A stretch of DNA of 64,000 nt from NCBI GenBank assembly GCA_030729925.1, contig JANQWK010000019.1, positions 1 to 64,000 on the forward strand, given 5' to 3'. Made by a program: the position numbers and the translations under genes. The stretch comes from Saprospiraceae bacterium. GTDB taxonomy: Bacteria > Bacteroidota > Bacteroidia > Chitinophagales > Saprospiraceae. A model generated the notes under the pieces. That model saw only the letters and a program-made list of their open reading frames with translations, was not told the origin of the DNA and searched no databases. This document shows, piece by piece, positions 1-9,359 of this stretch (within the stretch, counting starts at the first letter, position 1; the number at the start of each line of letters is the position of its first letter).

Positions 1-8
1 GAAAGCGA

Positions 9-80
9 GGTTACTTTTCTGGATGTCGGGGTATTAATAGGGGTAATCAGGTGCAAGCCACCTTAAGGTGCCTTGCACCT
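9..80 (+). repeat. Two-helix intergenic repeat, copy 1
   Basis: First of nine copies of a roughly 72-base intergenic repeat. GGTTACTTTT (9-18) can pair with AGGGGTAATC (39-48), using G-U pairs, and is followed at once by a 32-base hairpin (49-80) with a TTAA loop. One C-C mismatch interrupts the hairpin stem. The AT-rich block after the hairpin contains GATAATCAATA, which recurs beside other copies. The gene to the left is outside the window, so I cannot say whether this copy lies in a 3' untranslated region. Function unknown. Confidence 0.85.
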
Positions 81-260
81 GTGCTTTAAATCTCAGATAA
101 TCAATATATTGAACCTCAAAAAATCAAAAAAACGCCCAAATTATCACCAAATTCCGAGGGGTTAAACGGTCTTTCGGGTATCAGGATGCAGTTTGGCAAG
201 AAACGTGGGACAAATCCCGGTTTTTTGTTATTTTCAATTTCAAATCAACCTACCAACTTT

Positions 261-2702
261 ATGAAAATGAAAATGACATCCGTGCATTACAGTTTAATTG
301 CCTGTCTGTTGTGGCTGCTTCCTGTTGCAGCTCAGACAGGGTATCAGGCACCGCAGCAAGCCATTGTGGATTTGGTAGATGCCAAGCCCACACCGGTATT
401 TTCCCTGAGTCCGAACAAAAACTGGGCTTTGTTGCTCCAGCGTCCCAGCTATCCTTCTATAGAGGAGCTTGCCAGACCGGAGCTGCGTATTGGGGGACTG
501 AGAATAGACCCGGCAACCAATGGAGCCAGCAGGGAAAACAGGGTTATCGAATTGCAGGTACTCGAGTTGGCCAGCAAGGAAGCTCAGTCTGTGAAGGGTT
601 TGCCGGCTGATGCAGCTTTGGGTAACTTTCAATGGTCTCCGGATGGCAAGCATGCTGCCTTTACACACACTACTACTACCGGCATTGAGTTATGGATATT
701 GGATATTGCGCAAAAAGAAGCCCGCAGGGTTGCCGGAGCGGTCGTCAATGGAGCCATGCGGGGTGCAGTTATAGAATGGTTTCCCGACAGTCGGCGCATC
801 CTTTTCAAAGGAATTATGGCAGACAGGGGTTCTGCCCCTGCCGGTGAAGCAGCAAAACCGAGTCCGGTTATTCAGCAATCTTCGGGCGTAGAAGCTCCGG
901 TAAGAACCTACCAGGATTTGTTGTCCAATGCTTATGAGGCTGCCTTGTTTGACTACTACACCACAACGCAGCTTTATCTTTACCATATTGAGGATGGCAG
1001 CATGCAGTCGTTCAGCGAGCCGGGTATTGTTTCTGATTTTTCAATTTCGCCCGATGGTAATTATGTATTGATGACTCGCGTCAACAGGCCCTATTCCTAC
1101 CTGGTTCCTTACTACCTTTTTCCGCAGGATATCTCTGTTTATGACATGAATGGTGCGATAGTCAAGCAAATTGCAGCGCTGCCCCTTGCGGAAAATATTC
1201 CGACAGGTTTTGATGCAGTTCGCTCAGGTCCTCGGTCTGTATCCTGGCGTTCAGACAAACCTGCGATGCTGTACTGGGTAGAGGCACTGGATCAGGGAGA
1301 CCCCAAAATGGAAGCTCCTTTCAGGGATCAACTTTATAGCCTCGGTGCTCCTTTTTCCGGAAATCCGGAAAAAAGTCTGGCCTTGAAATACCGTCTGGCC
1401 GGACTAGATTGGCATAGCGATGCGCTTGCTGTCGTAAGAGAACGGTGGCGTGCTACGCGTATGGAGGTAGAAAGTTTTTGGTCTCCCGCCAAGGGGCAGG
1501 GCAGTCAAACCGTTTTTCACGAGGGATCGAGTGAGGACAGGTACAACAATCCGGGTAGCTTCATGACGACCACCAATGCAGCCGGGTATCGCATCCTACT
1601 TACCGATAAAGCCGGAGCGCATCTATTTTTGGAAGGAGAAGGTGCTTCCCCGGAAGGAGACCGCCCTTTTCTTGACATTTTCAACATGAGTACCCAAAAA
1701 AGCAGCCGCCTGTGGCGTTCGGCTGCTCCTTATTACGCAAGTCCGCTTACCATCACGGATGCAGACAAAGGGACATTCATCATGAGCAGGGAGTCCAGCT
1801 CGGAAGTACCCAATTATTATGTGGCTAACTGGAACAACGACCGCATCAGCCAGCTTACCCGTTTTGAGAATCCTTACAAGGCCCTGGATGGCGTACGCAA
1901 AGAAATTGTACAATATGAGCGTGCGGACGGCGTAACCCTTACGGGTACCCTTTACCTGCCCGCCGGCTACGATCAGGCTAAAGATGGTCCCCTGCCGACA
2001 TTCATGTGGGCTTATCCCCGGGAATTCAAAAGTGCGGCAGCAGCGGCTCAGATTAGCGGTTCGCCCTATCGGTTTACCCGACTAAGCTGGGGTTCACCCG
2101 TGTACTGGGTCACACAAGGCTACGCCGTATTTGACAATTTCAGCATGCCGATTATCGGGGAGGGTGACGAAGAACCCAATGAGACTTTTGTGGCGCAATT
2201 GCAGCAAAATGCAGCAGCAGCCATTGACAAACTTGTAGGCATGGGCGTGACCGACCGCAACCGGATTGGTGTAGGGGGGCACTCTTATGGTGCCTTTATG
2301 ACGGCTAACCTGCTCGCGCATACCGATCTTTTTGCCGCAGGCATTGCACGCAGTGGCGCCTACAACCGAACCCTCACGCCATTTGGCTTCCAAAACGAAA
2401 CCCGCACCTACTGGGAGGCTCCGGAAATTTACAACCAGATGTCGCCCTTCATGCACGCCAACAACATTAAAGAACCCATCCTGCTCATCCACGGCGAAGC
2501 AGACAACAACTCCGGTACTTTCCCCATCCAGAGCCAGCGGTTTTATGCTGCACTCAAAGGACACGGCGCGAATGCCAGATTGGTAATGCTGCCTCACGAA
2601 AGCCACGGATACCAGGCAAGAGAATCCATCCTGCACACCTTGAGCGAGATGGACAACTGGCTGAGTAATTTTGTAAAAAACAGGGTACTCCCCAAACCCT
2701 AG
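261..2702 (+). CDS. Exported S9 family prolyl oligopeptidase-like serine peptidase
   Basis: Predicted periplasmic or secreted serine peptidase of the prolyl oligopeptidase clan, 813 residues from the start chosen here. The open frame begins 25 codons earlier, but the ATG at 261 opens directly into a signal peptide (MKMKMTSVHYSLIACLLW, then a hydrophobic stretch ending AAQ), so I prefer it. The N-terminal two thirds carries propeller-like repeats with SPDG motifs (WSPDGKHAAF, ISPDGNYVLM). The C-terminal alpha/beta hydrolase domain has the nucleophile in GGHSYGAF, the Asp in HGEADNN and the His in PHESHGY. The layout resembles the glutamyl-endopeptidase branch known from chloroplasts and Bacteroidota; substrate preference is inference. 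It is convergent with the TonB receptor and shares a terminator with it. Confidence 0.9.
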   Translation: MKMKMTSVHYSLIACLLWLLPVAAQTGYQAPQQAIVDLVDAKPTPVFSLSPNKNWALLLQRPSYPSIEELARPELRIGGLRIDPATNGASRENRVIELQVLELASKEAQSVKGLPADAALGNFQWSPDGKHAAFTHTTTTGIELWILDIAQKEARRVAGAVVNGAMRGAVIEWFPDSRRILFKGIMADRGSAPAGEAAKPSPVIQQSSGVEAPVRTYQDLLSNAYEAALFDYYTTTQLYLYHIEDGSMQSFSEPGIVSDFSISPDGNYVLMTRVNRPYSYLVPYYLFPQDISVYDMNGAIVKQIAALPLAENIPTGFDAVRSGPRSVSWRSDKPAMLYWVEALDQGDPKMEAPFRDQLYSLGAPFSGNPEKSLALKYRLAGLDWHSDALAVVRERWRATRMEVESFWSPAKGQGSQTVFHEGSSEDRYNNPGSFMTTTNAAGYRILLTDKAGAHLFLEGEGASPEGDRPFLDIFNMSTQKSSRLWRSAAPYYASPLTITDADKGTFIMSRESSSEVPNYYVANWNNDRISQLTRFENPYKALDGVRKEIVQYERADGVTLTGTLYLPAGYDQAKDGPLPTFMWAYPREFKSAAAAAQISGSPYRFTRLSWGSPVYWVTQGYAVFDNFSMPIIGEGDEEPNETFVAQLQQNAAAAIDKLVGMGVTDRNRIGVGGHSYGAFMTANLLAHTDLFAAGIARSGAYNRTLTPFGFQNETRTYWEAPEIYNQMSPFMHANNIKEPILLIHGEADNNSGTFPIQSQRFYAALKGHGANARLVMLPHESHGYQARESILHTLSEMDNWLSNFVKNRVLPKP

Positions 2703-2710
2703 CCCAAAAA

Positions 2711-2742
2711 AGAAGGGCCTGCTCGAGTGAGCAGGCCCTTCT
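2711..2742. terminator. Bidirectional intrinsic terminator between convergent genes
   Basis: A perfect 14-bp stem (AGAAGGGCCTGCTC, 2711-2724, with its complement at 2729-2742) closes a GAGT loop. A run of A precedes it and a T-rich stretch follows, so it can stop transcription from both sides: the S9 peptidase ends at 2702 and the TonB receptor ends at 2765. Confidence 0.85.
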
Positions 2743-2764
2743 TCATCAATCGCTGGAATACAGC

Positions 2765-5700
2765 TTAGAAAATATATTTGATACCCATTTGCAATCTCCA
2801 AGTATTTCCAAACACACTGGTAGTCGTTCTGAAAGTTTCGGTTGGAAACTCAGAAGTACCCGGGATAGCATTCAAGCGGTAGCGCGCTACGCCGTTGGTC
2901 TGACCTCTATAGTTTAGCAGGTTTCTCTGATACACCACTTGTGGAACACCCCAATCGCTATTGAACAAGTTTCCGATGTTCAGGAAGTCCATCGTCAACT
3001 GGATCTTGTTGCGGTCGGTTTTAGTAAATTTGATATCCTGCAAAATGCGAAGATCAAATCGGTGTACCCATGGAGCCAATGCACCATTTCTTTCGGCCAC
3101 CTGTCCTCTGATACCGCTCAAGTAATCGTCTTGATCAATATAAGCATCCAAGATCTGCTGCTGCATAGCAGGAGTGATGGTCTGTCCTGCCAAAGTGAAG
3201 CTTTCGAAGTTAATCTCGCTTGCATTGTTTGGCACATACATCAAACGGTTGGAAGCATCACCGAAGTTACCTGAATACGTGTAAGAGAAACGTCCGGCAT
3301 TACCTGCATCATAAAACAAACCGATGGTAGTATTACCTGTCTGGTAAGCCAGGTTTGCGATCACACGATTGGGCTGATCGAAACCAGCGAAAGAAAGCTC
3401 AGGGTTGTTACGATCGTTCTGAACGGTAGCCGTCCATAGAGAAATAGCCTGAGAACCACCCGCTGCATCAAGATCTCTTGCTCTTGATCGGGTATAAGCA
3501 GCCATTGCGTAGAAACCGCCGTTGAACTGTTTTGACAACTGCAGGGTAGCAGAAAGATAATCCGCTTTTTCCTGAGCATTGGTCAAGTAGAACACGTTTC
3601 TAAAGTTAGCATCATTGGAGTAGTTCGACGAAGTCCAGTAACCTCTTGCATCTGCACCGGACAAAGTTCCGTCAGGTGTACGCAATACAGGGTTGTAGGC
3701 AATTGGCGTAGATACATCGCGGTTGTAAAAAAACTCTACAGTAGCATCAATACCGCCGGGAAGCTTTTGGTCAATCGCGATATTAGTACGCCAAACCTGA
3801 GGAAGCTTGAAATTCTCATCTGTCAGGTTCAACTCATTGGAAAGCGTCTCTGCAGGATTAGCAGGATTATAAGCCGTTACATCAGGGTTGAAAACGATAC
3901 CGTTATCAATCACCTGTTGGCCTTCATAACCAAATCCACCTCTCACTACACCAGAACCATTGACCTGGTTAGACAACCATACAAATGGGATACGACCGGA
4001 GAACAAACCGGTACCCCCGCGGATAATCGTAGAGCGGTCGCCAGTTACGTCGTAGTTAAAACCAACTCTCGGAGAGAACAGCGGATTAACCTTTGGGAAA
4101 GCAGCCACGTCAGGCGTGAAACTGTTGCCTTCGTTATCGGTGAACTGTTTGTTCAGGTTATCCAGCAATTGGTTGTTTGGCAAATCAATAGGGTAGAAAG
4201 GAAGATCAATTCTCAAACCAGCAGTCAACTTCAACTTGTCGTTAGGTCTGTATTCGTCCTGAATGTACAAACCCAGCTGACCAAACTGCGTATCATCAAC
4301 TGGCGGATTCGTAGAACCGTCCAGTGCATAACCCTTCGCGAAGGCATCCGGGAACACATTGGGGTTGCGGTTGATCACAGCATCCACAAACTTGTCGTAC
4401 CCGATATAGCGGTAAAAACCATTGAAAGTAGGGTTGAAAGCATTCTTGAAAGTCATGTATTCAAAGTTGATCCCCGCAGTAATGGTATGCTCATCTTTGT
4501 AGATGGTAGTGTTGTTGGTGATATTGAAAACAGTGTTTTCCAATAGGTTACCCACTGTAAACAACTCATTACCCATAGTCATGTAATACAAAAGGTTGCC
4601 CGTTGCATCTGGCTCCAACACCTCGATCATAGGGAAATCCTGTGCACCGGGAATACCGCGCTTAGGATCTTTGATAACGGTATAACCAACGTTAAACTGG
4701 TTAGAGATGTTGCTGCCAAACAGCGAGTTCAACTCACCCACGAAAGAAGTTACGTTTCTGTCGTTCGTGTAGTTGTTGTTGCGGAAGTTGATGTTCTCAA
4801 TACCCGTACGAGAAGTATTTCTGTAACGAGTAGAGATATATCGGATAGAGTTGCCATTGGTAGGCACATCTGTGAATGCAGAATAGTTGTTGAAACGAGC
4901 AGTCAACTTGTGGTTGGCATTGATGTTGAAATCCAACCTGAAGTTGATTCTTTCCTGCTCTGAAGCAAAAGGATAGCTATCCGGAGCACCTACATCATAG
5001 CCATAAAGCTCCTGAATGCGATCCCGAACAAAAACGGCTTCTGAATAAGGCACCCTTGAAATAACCAATCCGTCGGGAGTTTCGCCTTCTCTGGCTGCTC
5101 TCTTTAGGAAAGAAGGAACCGCTTCTGTCTCCTTCTCGTAAGAAGCAAAGAAGAACAATTTATTTTTGATGATAGGTCCTCCGAAAGTGAAACCCTGGAT
5201 CTCATTTTTGGAATCCCCCGGATCAACACTCACGTCACCGGCCTTGTTGCCAATCATCTGGTCGTTGCGAAGCAAATAGTAAGCAGAACCGGAAAACTTG
5301 TTGGTACCCGATTTGGTAACCGCATTTACCGCAGCACCTGTAAAACCGGAATAACGAACATCATAAGGGGCGAGGTTTACACTGATTGCCTCAATAGCAT
5401 CCAGAGAAATAGGACTTCCTCCCGCAAATTGTCCACTACCCAAACCGAAGTTGTTGTTGTAGATGTTACCATCAATCGAGTAGTTGTTGAACCGCGAGTT
5501 GGTTCCCGCAAATGAATTGCCATTTGACTGAGGTGTCAACCTGGTAAAATCACTAATGTCCCTTGAAATCGTAGGCAAAGCAGTAATGCGCTCGGAAGAA
5601 ACATTCAACGCAGCACCCGTTTTGCTGTCTGTGAACTGATCGTCACGAGAAGCGGTAACCAGTACTTCATCAATCTGAACGGCATCCTCTGCCAACGTGA

Positions 5701-6013
5701 AGTTAACAATAGAAGAACCACCAAGTGTAAGATAAAGCCCCTCTTGCTTCTGAGCTTTATAACCTACATAAGTCACTTCAACTTCGTACGGGCCACCAAC
5801 GCGCATACCCTGAATCGTAAAGTATCCGGAAGCATTGGTAACCGTTCCGTAGGATGTACCAGATGGAGTGTGCACAGCAACCACCGTAGCTCCTATGATT
5901 TCCATACCTTCTGTGTCCACGACCTTGCCACTGATGGCACTGGTCGTGATCTGCGCAAAGCCTTGTGCAGCAGACACCAGTAAAGCGAGTAAAAACAGGA
6001 AACGTGTCCTCAT
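2765..6013 (-). CDS. Oar-like TonB-dependent outer membrane receptor
   Basis: Large outer membrane protein of 1082 residues. A signal peptide (MRTRFLFLLALLVSAAQGFAQ) is followed by a carboxypeptidase-regulatory-like beta-sandwich (about residues 22-110: ISGKVVDTEGMEIIGATV, GYFTIQGMRVG). A plug domain comes next (about 115-240, with EVLVTASRD), then a long beta-barrel ending in the aromatic tail GIKYIF. The spacing and the DISDFTRLTPQS region resemble Oar proteins of Bacteroidota and Myxococcus. Such proteins take up or export large substrates powered by TonB; no SusD-like partner lies next to it, so it is probably not a glycan SusCD pair. Its substrate is unknown. It stands alone, with a possible promoter at 6095-6102. 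Confidence 0.92.
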   Translation of the reverse strand: MRTRFLFLLALLVSAAQGFAQITTSAISGKVVDTEGMEIIGATVVAVHTPSGTSYGTVTNASGYFTIQGMRVGGPYEVEVTYVGYKAQKQEGLYLTLGGSSIVNFTLAEDAVQIDEVLVTASRDDQFTDSKTGAALNVSSERITALPTISRDISDFTRLTPQSNGNSFAGTNSRFNNYSIDGNIYNNNFGLGSGQFAGGSPISLDAIEAISVNLAPYDVRYSGFTGAAVNAVTKSGTNKFSGSAYYLLRNDQMIGNKAGDVSVDPGDSKNEIQGFTFGGPIIKNKLFFFASYEKETEAVPSFLKRAAREGETPDGLVISRVPYSEAVFVRDRIQELYGYDVGAPDSYPFASEQERINFRLDFNINANHKLTARFNNYSAFTDVPTNGNSIRYISTRYRNTSRTGIENINFRNNNYTNDRNVTSFVGELNSLFGSNISNQFNVGYTVIKDPKRGIPGAQDFPMIEVLEPDATGNLLYYMTMGNELFTVGNLLENTVFNITNNTTIYKDEHTITAGINFEYMTFKNAFNPTFNGFYRYIGYDKFVDAVINRNPNVFPDAFAKGYALDGSTNPPVDDTQFGQLGLYIQDEYRPNDKLKLTAGLRIDLPFYPIDLPNNQLLDNLNKQFTDNEGNSFTPDVAAFPKVNPLFSPRVGFNYDVTGDRSTIIRGGTGLFSGRIPFVWLSNQVNGSGVVRGGFGYEGQQVIDNGIVFNPDVTAYNPANPAETLSNELNLTDENFKLPQVWRTNIAIDQKLPGGIDATVEFFYNRDVSTPIAYNPVLRTPDGTLSGADARGYWTSSNYSNDANFRNVFYLTNAQEKADYLSATLQLSKQFNGGFYAMAAYTRSRARDLDAAGGSQAISLWTATVQNDRNNPELSFAGFDQPNRVIANLAYQTGNTTIGLFYDAGNAGRFSYTYSGNFGDASNRLMYVPNNASEINFESFTLAGQTITPAMQQQILDAYIDQDDYLSGIRGQVAERNGALAPWVHRFDLRILQDIKFTKTDRNKIQLTMDFLNIGNLFNSDWGVPQVVYQRNLLNYRGQTNGVARYRLNAIPGTSEFPTETFRTTTSVFGNTWRLQMGIKYIF

Positions 6014-6462
6014 GATTTTGATTTAAATTAGCTAATGAAATGAGTGTATTACATGTTTTCTTTAAATAGCAGGAAAAAGCCTCAATTTTTGCTGCAAAAT
6101 TAGTACTTTATATCCAAAGCTCTTATGCGAAATAAAATTTCAACTCTATTGTTTAGAGGACTTAGAATGAGATTCCGCACAAATCCTTTCTACCCGTTTT
6201 TCAAATGATTATCAACAACTTAAAAACATGACGAATTGTTCAATACGGTTGCAAAAATTTTGATCAAATTGCAAATTCAAGAATATTGTATTTTTCGAAA
6301 AAATTTTGACCGGAAAAAATTTACAAAAAATTAACATTGAACAGTTTAGAGCCAGCGAAGCAGGACTGCTACAGGAAGAAAACAGGCTGACTATACCACT
6401 TTTGCAAGGTTTTTGCTTTTTGCTTTCAGACAAGTTTTTGATAACTTTCCAAGAATTTCACC
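6014..6462. other. AT-rich intergenic region between divergent genes
   Basis: This 449-base stretch separates the TonB receptor (minus) from the aldo/keto reductase (plus). Short open frames cross it on both strands, but none has recognisable protein features. It should hold promoters for both genes; only the element at 6095-6102 matches the Bacteroidota -7 motif. It contains none of the two-helix repeats. Confidence 0.6.
6095..6102 (-). promoter_or_regulatory. Possible Bacteroidota -7 promoter element of the TonB receptor
   Basis: On the minus strand this reads TAATTTTG, matching the TAnnTTTG -7 consensus of the Bacteroidota primary sigma factor. It would give a leader of roughly 75-80 bases before the receptor start at 6013. 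I do not see a well-spaced TTG -33 element, so the call is tentative. Confidence 0.35.
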
Positions 6463-7338
6463 ATGCAGTTTTCCAAAATTATCGCGGGAGTCATGAAGTG
6501 GGGTGTCTGGGGTGCCGGATTTGCCACTACTGAATATGACAGGATCATCCGACAAAGCCTTGACGCGGGTGTTTCGACTTTCGATCATGCCGACATCTAC
6601 GGAGATTATACCACAGAAGCCGAGTTTGGTGCAGTCATTGGCCGAGATCCTGCACTACGCCTACAGATGCAGCTGGTTACAAAGTGTGGGATACGGATGG
6701 TTTCTCCACATCGCCCCCAACATAACCTCAAGTCTTACGATACCTCCTACCACCATATTCTGACAAGTGTAGATCGCTCGCTGAAAAACCTCCACACCGA
6801 TTATCTGGATGCACTACTCATCCACCGACCAGATGTGCTCATGGATGCAGATGAGATCGCCCGTGCTTTCGATGCCCTCAAAGCTTCCGGCAAAGTCCTC
6901 CATTTCGGCGTCTCTAATTTTACTCCCGCTCAGCTCCGCTTGCTGCACAGCCGCTTTCCAGTGGAGATCCACCAGGTCGAATGTTCGATTGTTCACCTCC
7001 ATCCCTTTTTGGACGGAACCCTGGATCAATGCCAAGAGCTGAATATACTGCCCATGGCCTGGGGACCATTGGGTAGCGGCCGCTTTTTCGACCCAATGCC
7101 CGATGCCCAAACGACCCGCATTAGAAAATGTGCCGAAAATCTCGCAACAAAGTATGCAAGCACTCCGGACGGCATACTCCTGAGCTGGCTGCTTCAACAC
7201 CCCGCAGGTATTGCACCAGTCATAGGCACCAGCAAACCCGAACGCATTGCCAACGCAGCTGCAATGACCAAACTGCACCTGGAAAGGGAAGATTGGTACC
7301 AGCTATGGACCGCCTCTACCGGAACAGAGGTTCCTTAA
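6463..7338 (+). CDS. Aldo/keto reductase (YdhF-like)
   Basis: Cytosolic NADPH-dependent aldo/keto reductase, 291 residues and a complete TIM barrel. The catalytic tetrad is visible: Asp and Tyr in FDHADIYGDY, Lys in VTKCGI, and His in LIHRPD. The cofactor-end motifs also fit (HFGVSNFTPAQL, WGPLGSGRFF, GTSKPERIANA). The start MQFSKIIAGVMKWGVWG matches the usual start of YdhF-type reductases. The natural substrate cannot be told from the sequence. recX follows 25 bases later on the same strand and may share its transcript. Confidence 0.9.
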   Translation: MQFSKIIAGVMKWGVWGAGFATTEYDRIIRQSLDAGVSTFDHADIYGDYTTEAEFGAVIGRDPALRLQMQLVTKCGIRMVSPHRPQHNLKSYDTSYHHILTSVDRSLKNLHTDYLDALLIHRPDVLMDADEIARAFDALKASGKVLHFGVSNFTPAQLRLLHSRFPVEIHQVECSIVHLHPFLDGTLDQCQELNILPMAWGPLGSGRFFDPMPDAQTTRIRKCAENLATKYASTPDGILLSWLLQHPAGIAPVIGTSKPERIANAAAMTKLHLEREDWYQLWTASTGTEVP

Positions 7339-7363
7339 ATCCCCAAATTATAGATCGTCACCT

Positions 7364-7849
7364 GTGAAACCCTCAGATACATTCGATAAGGTATTAGACC
7401 AACTCCAACGCTTCTGCGCCTATCAGGAAAGATCGCTGCACGAAGTCGAACAGAAACTTCGTAGTACAGCATTGCCAGCAACTGAACAGGCTCAATTAAT
7501 AGCACTTCTCCGCGAAGAAAATTTTTTGAACGAGGAAAGATTTGCTAAGGCCTTCGTGCGCGGAAAGTTTAATATCAAACGATGGGGCCGAAAAAAGATC
7601 GCAAGCGAATTGTACAAACATAAAGTCAATAAAACCTCTATACAAGAAGCTTTAGACAGCGAAATTTCCGAGCAGGGCTATCAGGAAAATATCCACCACC
7701 TGATCACAAAAAAACGAAAGGAGCTCCCGGCTTCCCTGGATACCTTTTCCCTGCGGAATAAGTTGCTCGCATACCTGATTCAAAAAGGCTACGAACCACT
7801 CGCGATTACCGATATCCTTAAGGAAATCCTACGCGATAACGAACCTTAA
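7364..7849 (+). CDS. recX: Regulatory protein RecX
   Basis: Small all-helical protein of 161 residues that modulates RecA filaments. Three-helix repeat units typical of RecX are visible: LQRFCAYQERSLHEVEQKL near residue 14, LREENFLNEERFAKAFVRG near 48, and RWGRKKIASELYKHKV near 71. The C-terminal repeat includes LRNKLLAYLIQKGYEP. The start is a GTG, placed only 25 bases after the aldo/keto reductase stop. recA is not in the window. It is convergent with argH, and a two-helix repeat lies between them. Confidence 0.85.
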   Translation: MKPSDTFDKVLDQLQRFCAYQERSLHEVEQKLRSTALPATEQAQLIALLREENFLNEERFAKAFVRGKFNIKRWGRKKIASELYKHKVNKTSIQEALDSEISEQGYQENIHHLITKKRKELPASLDTFSLRNKLLAYLIQKGYEPLAITDILKEILRDNEP

Positions 7850-7920
7850 TCTGGAAAAAATTTCGTCTCGAAAGGGATAAAAATAGATTTAATTCTTTGA
7901 TTTGCAGTCTATTTTGAATC

Positions 7921-7992
7921 AGGTGCAAGGCACCTTAAAGTGCCTTGCACCTGATTGCCCCTATTAATACCCCGACAGCCAGAAAGGTAACC
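7921..7992 (-). repeat. Two-helix intergenic repeat, copy 2 (downstream of argH)
   Basis: Read on the minus strand it begins GGTTACCTTT 33 bases after the argH stop and ends in the 32-base hairpin with a TTAA loop (7921-7952). The lower helix has one A-C mismatch because GTAATC is GCAATC here. Next to it, GGTTACTTGGCT at 8003-8014 is an inverted partial match to the arm end (AGCCA..GGTAACC, 7977-7992), giving an alternative hairpin. It may be the remnant of a second insertion in the opposite orientation. Confidence 0.85.
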
Positions 7993-8024
7993 ACTTTCCA
8001 CAGGTTACTTGGCTACACCTCTTC

Positions 8025-9359
8025 TTACAATGCCCACAAAGCTGCCCGCTTTTGGGCAATCGCCTCAAAGGGGAAGCTGTTTATTAACGCTCGCATCCGG
8101 TTTTGTATTTGAGCGGTACAGAGGTTGCCCAGACTTCCTATATGCGTATGCCGGATATCGTAGGAAGGTTCGTAAATACCAGATTCGATTTGCGCACTGA
8201 TGGTAAAATAGGCTTCCCGGAACGACATGCCTTCTTGCACCAGTTTATTCACGACTTCCGTGCTAAACAGGTACTTGTATTTTTCTTCTTTCAGATCGGG
8301 TGCCTTAATGGTTACGTCTGCCAGGGAAAGGGTGCAAAGCTCCAGGACGGTTTTGGTTTGTGCCAGCGCAGGAAACAGGTATTCCTTGAGCAATTGAAAG
8401 TCGCGGTGATACCCGGAGGTCAAATTGGCCATGGCAGTGGTAACCTGAGCAGGTAGCTGCATCAACTGGGCTGTTCTGCCTCTGATCAGCTCCATGACAT
8501 CCGGATTTTTTTTGTGCGGCATAATGCTGGATCCCGTTGTAAAGGCTCGGGAAAATGCCATCAGGTCGTATTGCTGGTTGCAGTAGAGAATCGCGTCTGA
8601 GGCCAATTTATTGAGTGTGGTAGCAAGACCCGCAAGGGCATAGGACAGGGTCAACTCCGTTTTTCCCCGGCCCATTTGGGCCTTGACGACATTGTAATCG
8701 GGACGCGCAAAACCCAAGAGATCCGTGGTGAGCTGCCTGTCCAGCGGAAAAGAACTCCCATAGCCTGCAGCGGATCCCAGCGGATTTTGATTGGCGACCT
8801 CAAAGGCGTGTCTGAACAAACCTACATCGTCCACAAGTGCCTCTGCAAAAGCGCCAAACCAAAGTCCAAATGAGGAAACCATAGCCAGCTGGGTGTGGGT
8901 ATAACCCGGAATCAACACCTGCTTGTATTGCTCACTGTGCGATTGAAGCAGGTCAAATAATTCCTGAATTCGCTCCAGTATTTGCTGTATTTCATCCCGG
9001 TAGAAAAGCTTCAGGTCAACCAAAACCTGGTCGTTACGGGAACGCCCGGTGTGGATTTTTTTACCCAACTCACCCAATGCCTGGGTCAGCTCAAGCTCAA
9101 CCTGAGAGTGGATATCCTCGACCTGTGGATGGATAACCAATTCCTCCCGAATCGCCTTTTCATGTAAACGAAAAAGCTCCGGTTTTAATGCCAGCCATTC
9201 TTCCGCACTAATAATACCCAGGGTATGCAACATGTAGGTGTGCGCCATAGAGGCCTCTATGTCAAACCGTGCAAGCTGCAGGTCAAATTCCTGATCCCTG
9301 CCAATGGTAAATTGCTCCACTTTTTCGTTCAACTGAGCCGACTTATTCCACAGTTTCAT
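8025..9359 (-). CDS. argH: Argininosuccinate lyase
   Basis: Last step of arginine synthesis: argininosuccinate to arginine and fumarate. It has 444 residues, close to the family norm of about 460. Fumarase/aspartase superfamily signatures are clear: the start MKLWNKSAQLNEKVEQFTIG, HTGRSRNDQV near residue 98, GYTHTQLA near 148, and the signature loop GSSIMPHKKNPDVME near 275. It is the final gene of the arginine cluster and overlaps the end of argE' by 17 bases, so the two are translationally coupled. A two-helix repeat follows its stop. Confidence 0.95.
   Translation of the reverse strand: MKLWNKSAQLNEKVEQFTIGRDQEFDLQLARFDIEASMAHTYMLHTLGIISAEEWLALKPELFRLHEKAIREELVIHPQVEDIHSQVELELTQALGELGKKIHTGRSRNDQVLVDLKLFYRDEIQQILERIQELFDLLQSHSEQYKQVLIPGYTHTQLAMVSSFGLWFGAFAEALVDDVGLFRHAFEVANQNPLGSAAGYGSSFPLDRQLTTDLLGFARPDYNVVKAQMGRGKTELTLSYALAGLATTLNKLASDAILYCNQQYDLMAFSRAFTTGSSIMPHKKNPDVMELIRGRTAQLMQLPAQVTTAMANLTSGYHRDFQLLKEYLFPALAQTKTVLELCTLSLADVTIKAPDLKEEKYKYLFSTEVVNKLVQEGMSFREAYFTISAQIESGIYEPSYDIRHTHIGSLGNLCTAQIQNRMRALINSFPFEAIAQKRAALWAL

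Noticed and set aside
2094-2801. 235-residue open frame on the minus strand inside the S9 peptidase gene
   Set aside because: It is a mirror of the peptidase coding strand, has no domain or composition of a real protein, and covers a convergent terminator.
6212-6533. Two short frames in the gap before the aldo/keto reductase
   Set aside because: They lie in AT-rich non-coding sequence, overlap each other on opposite strands and show no protein features.
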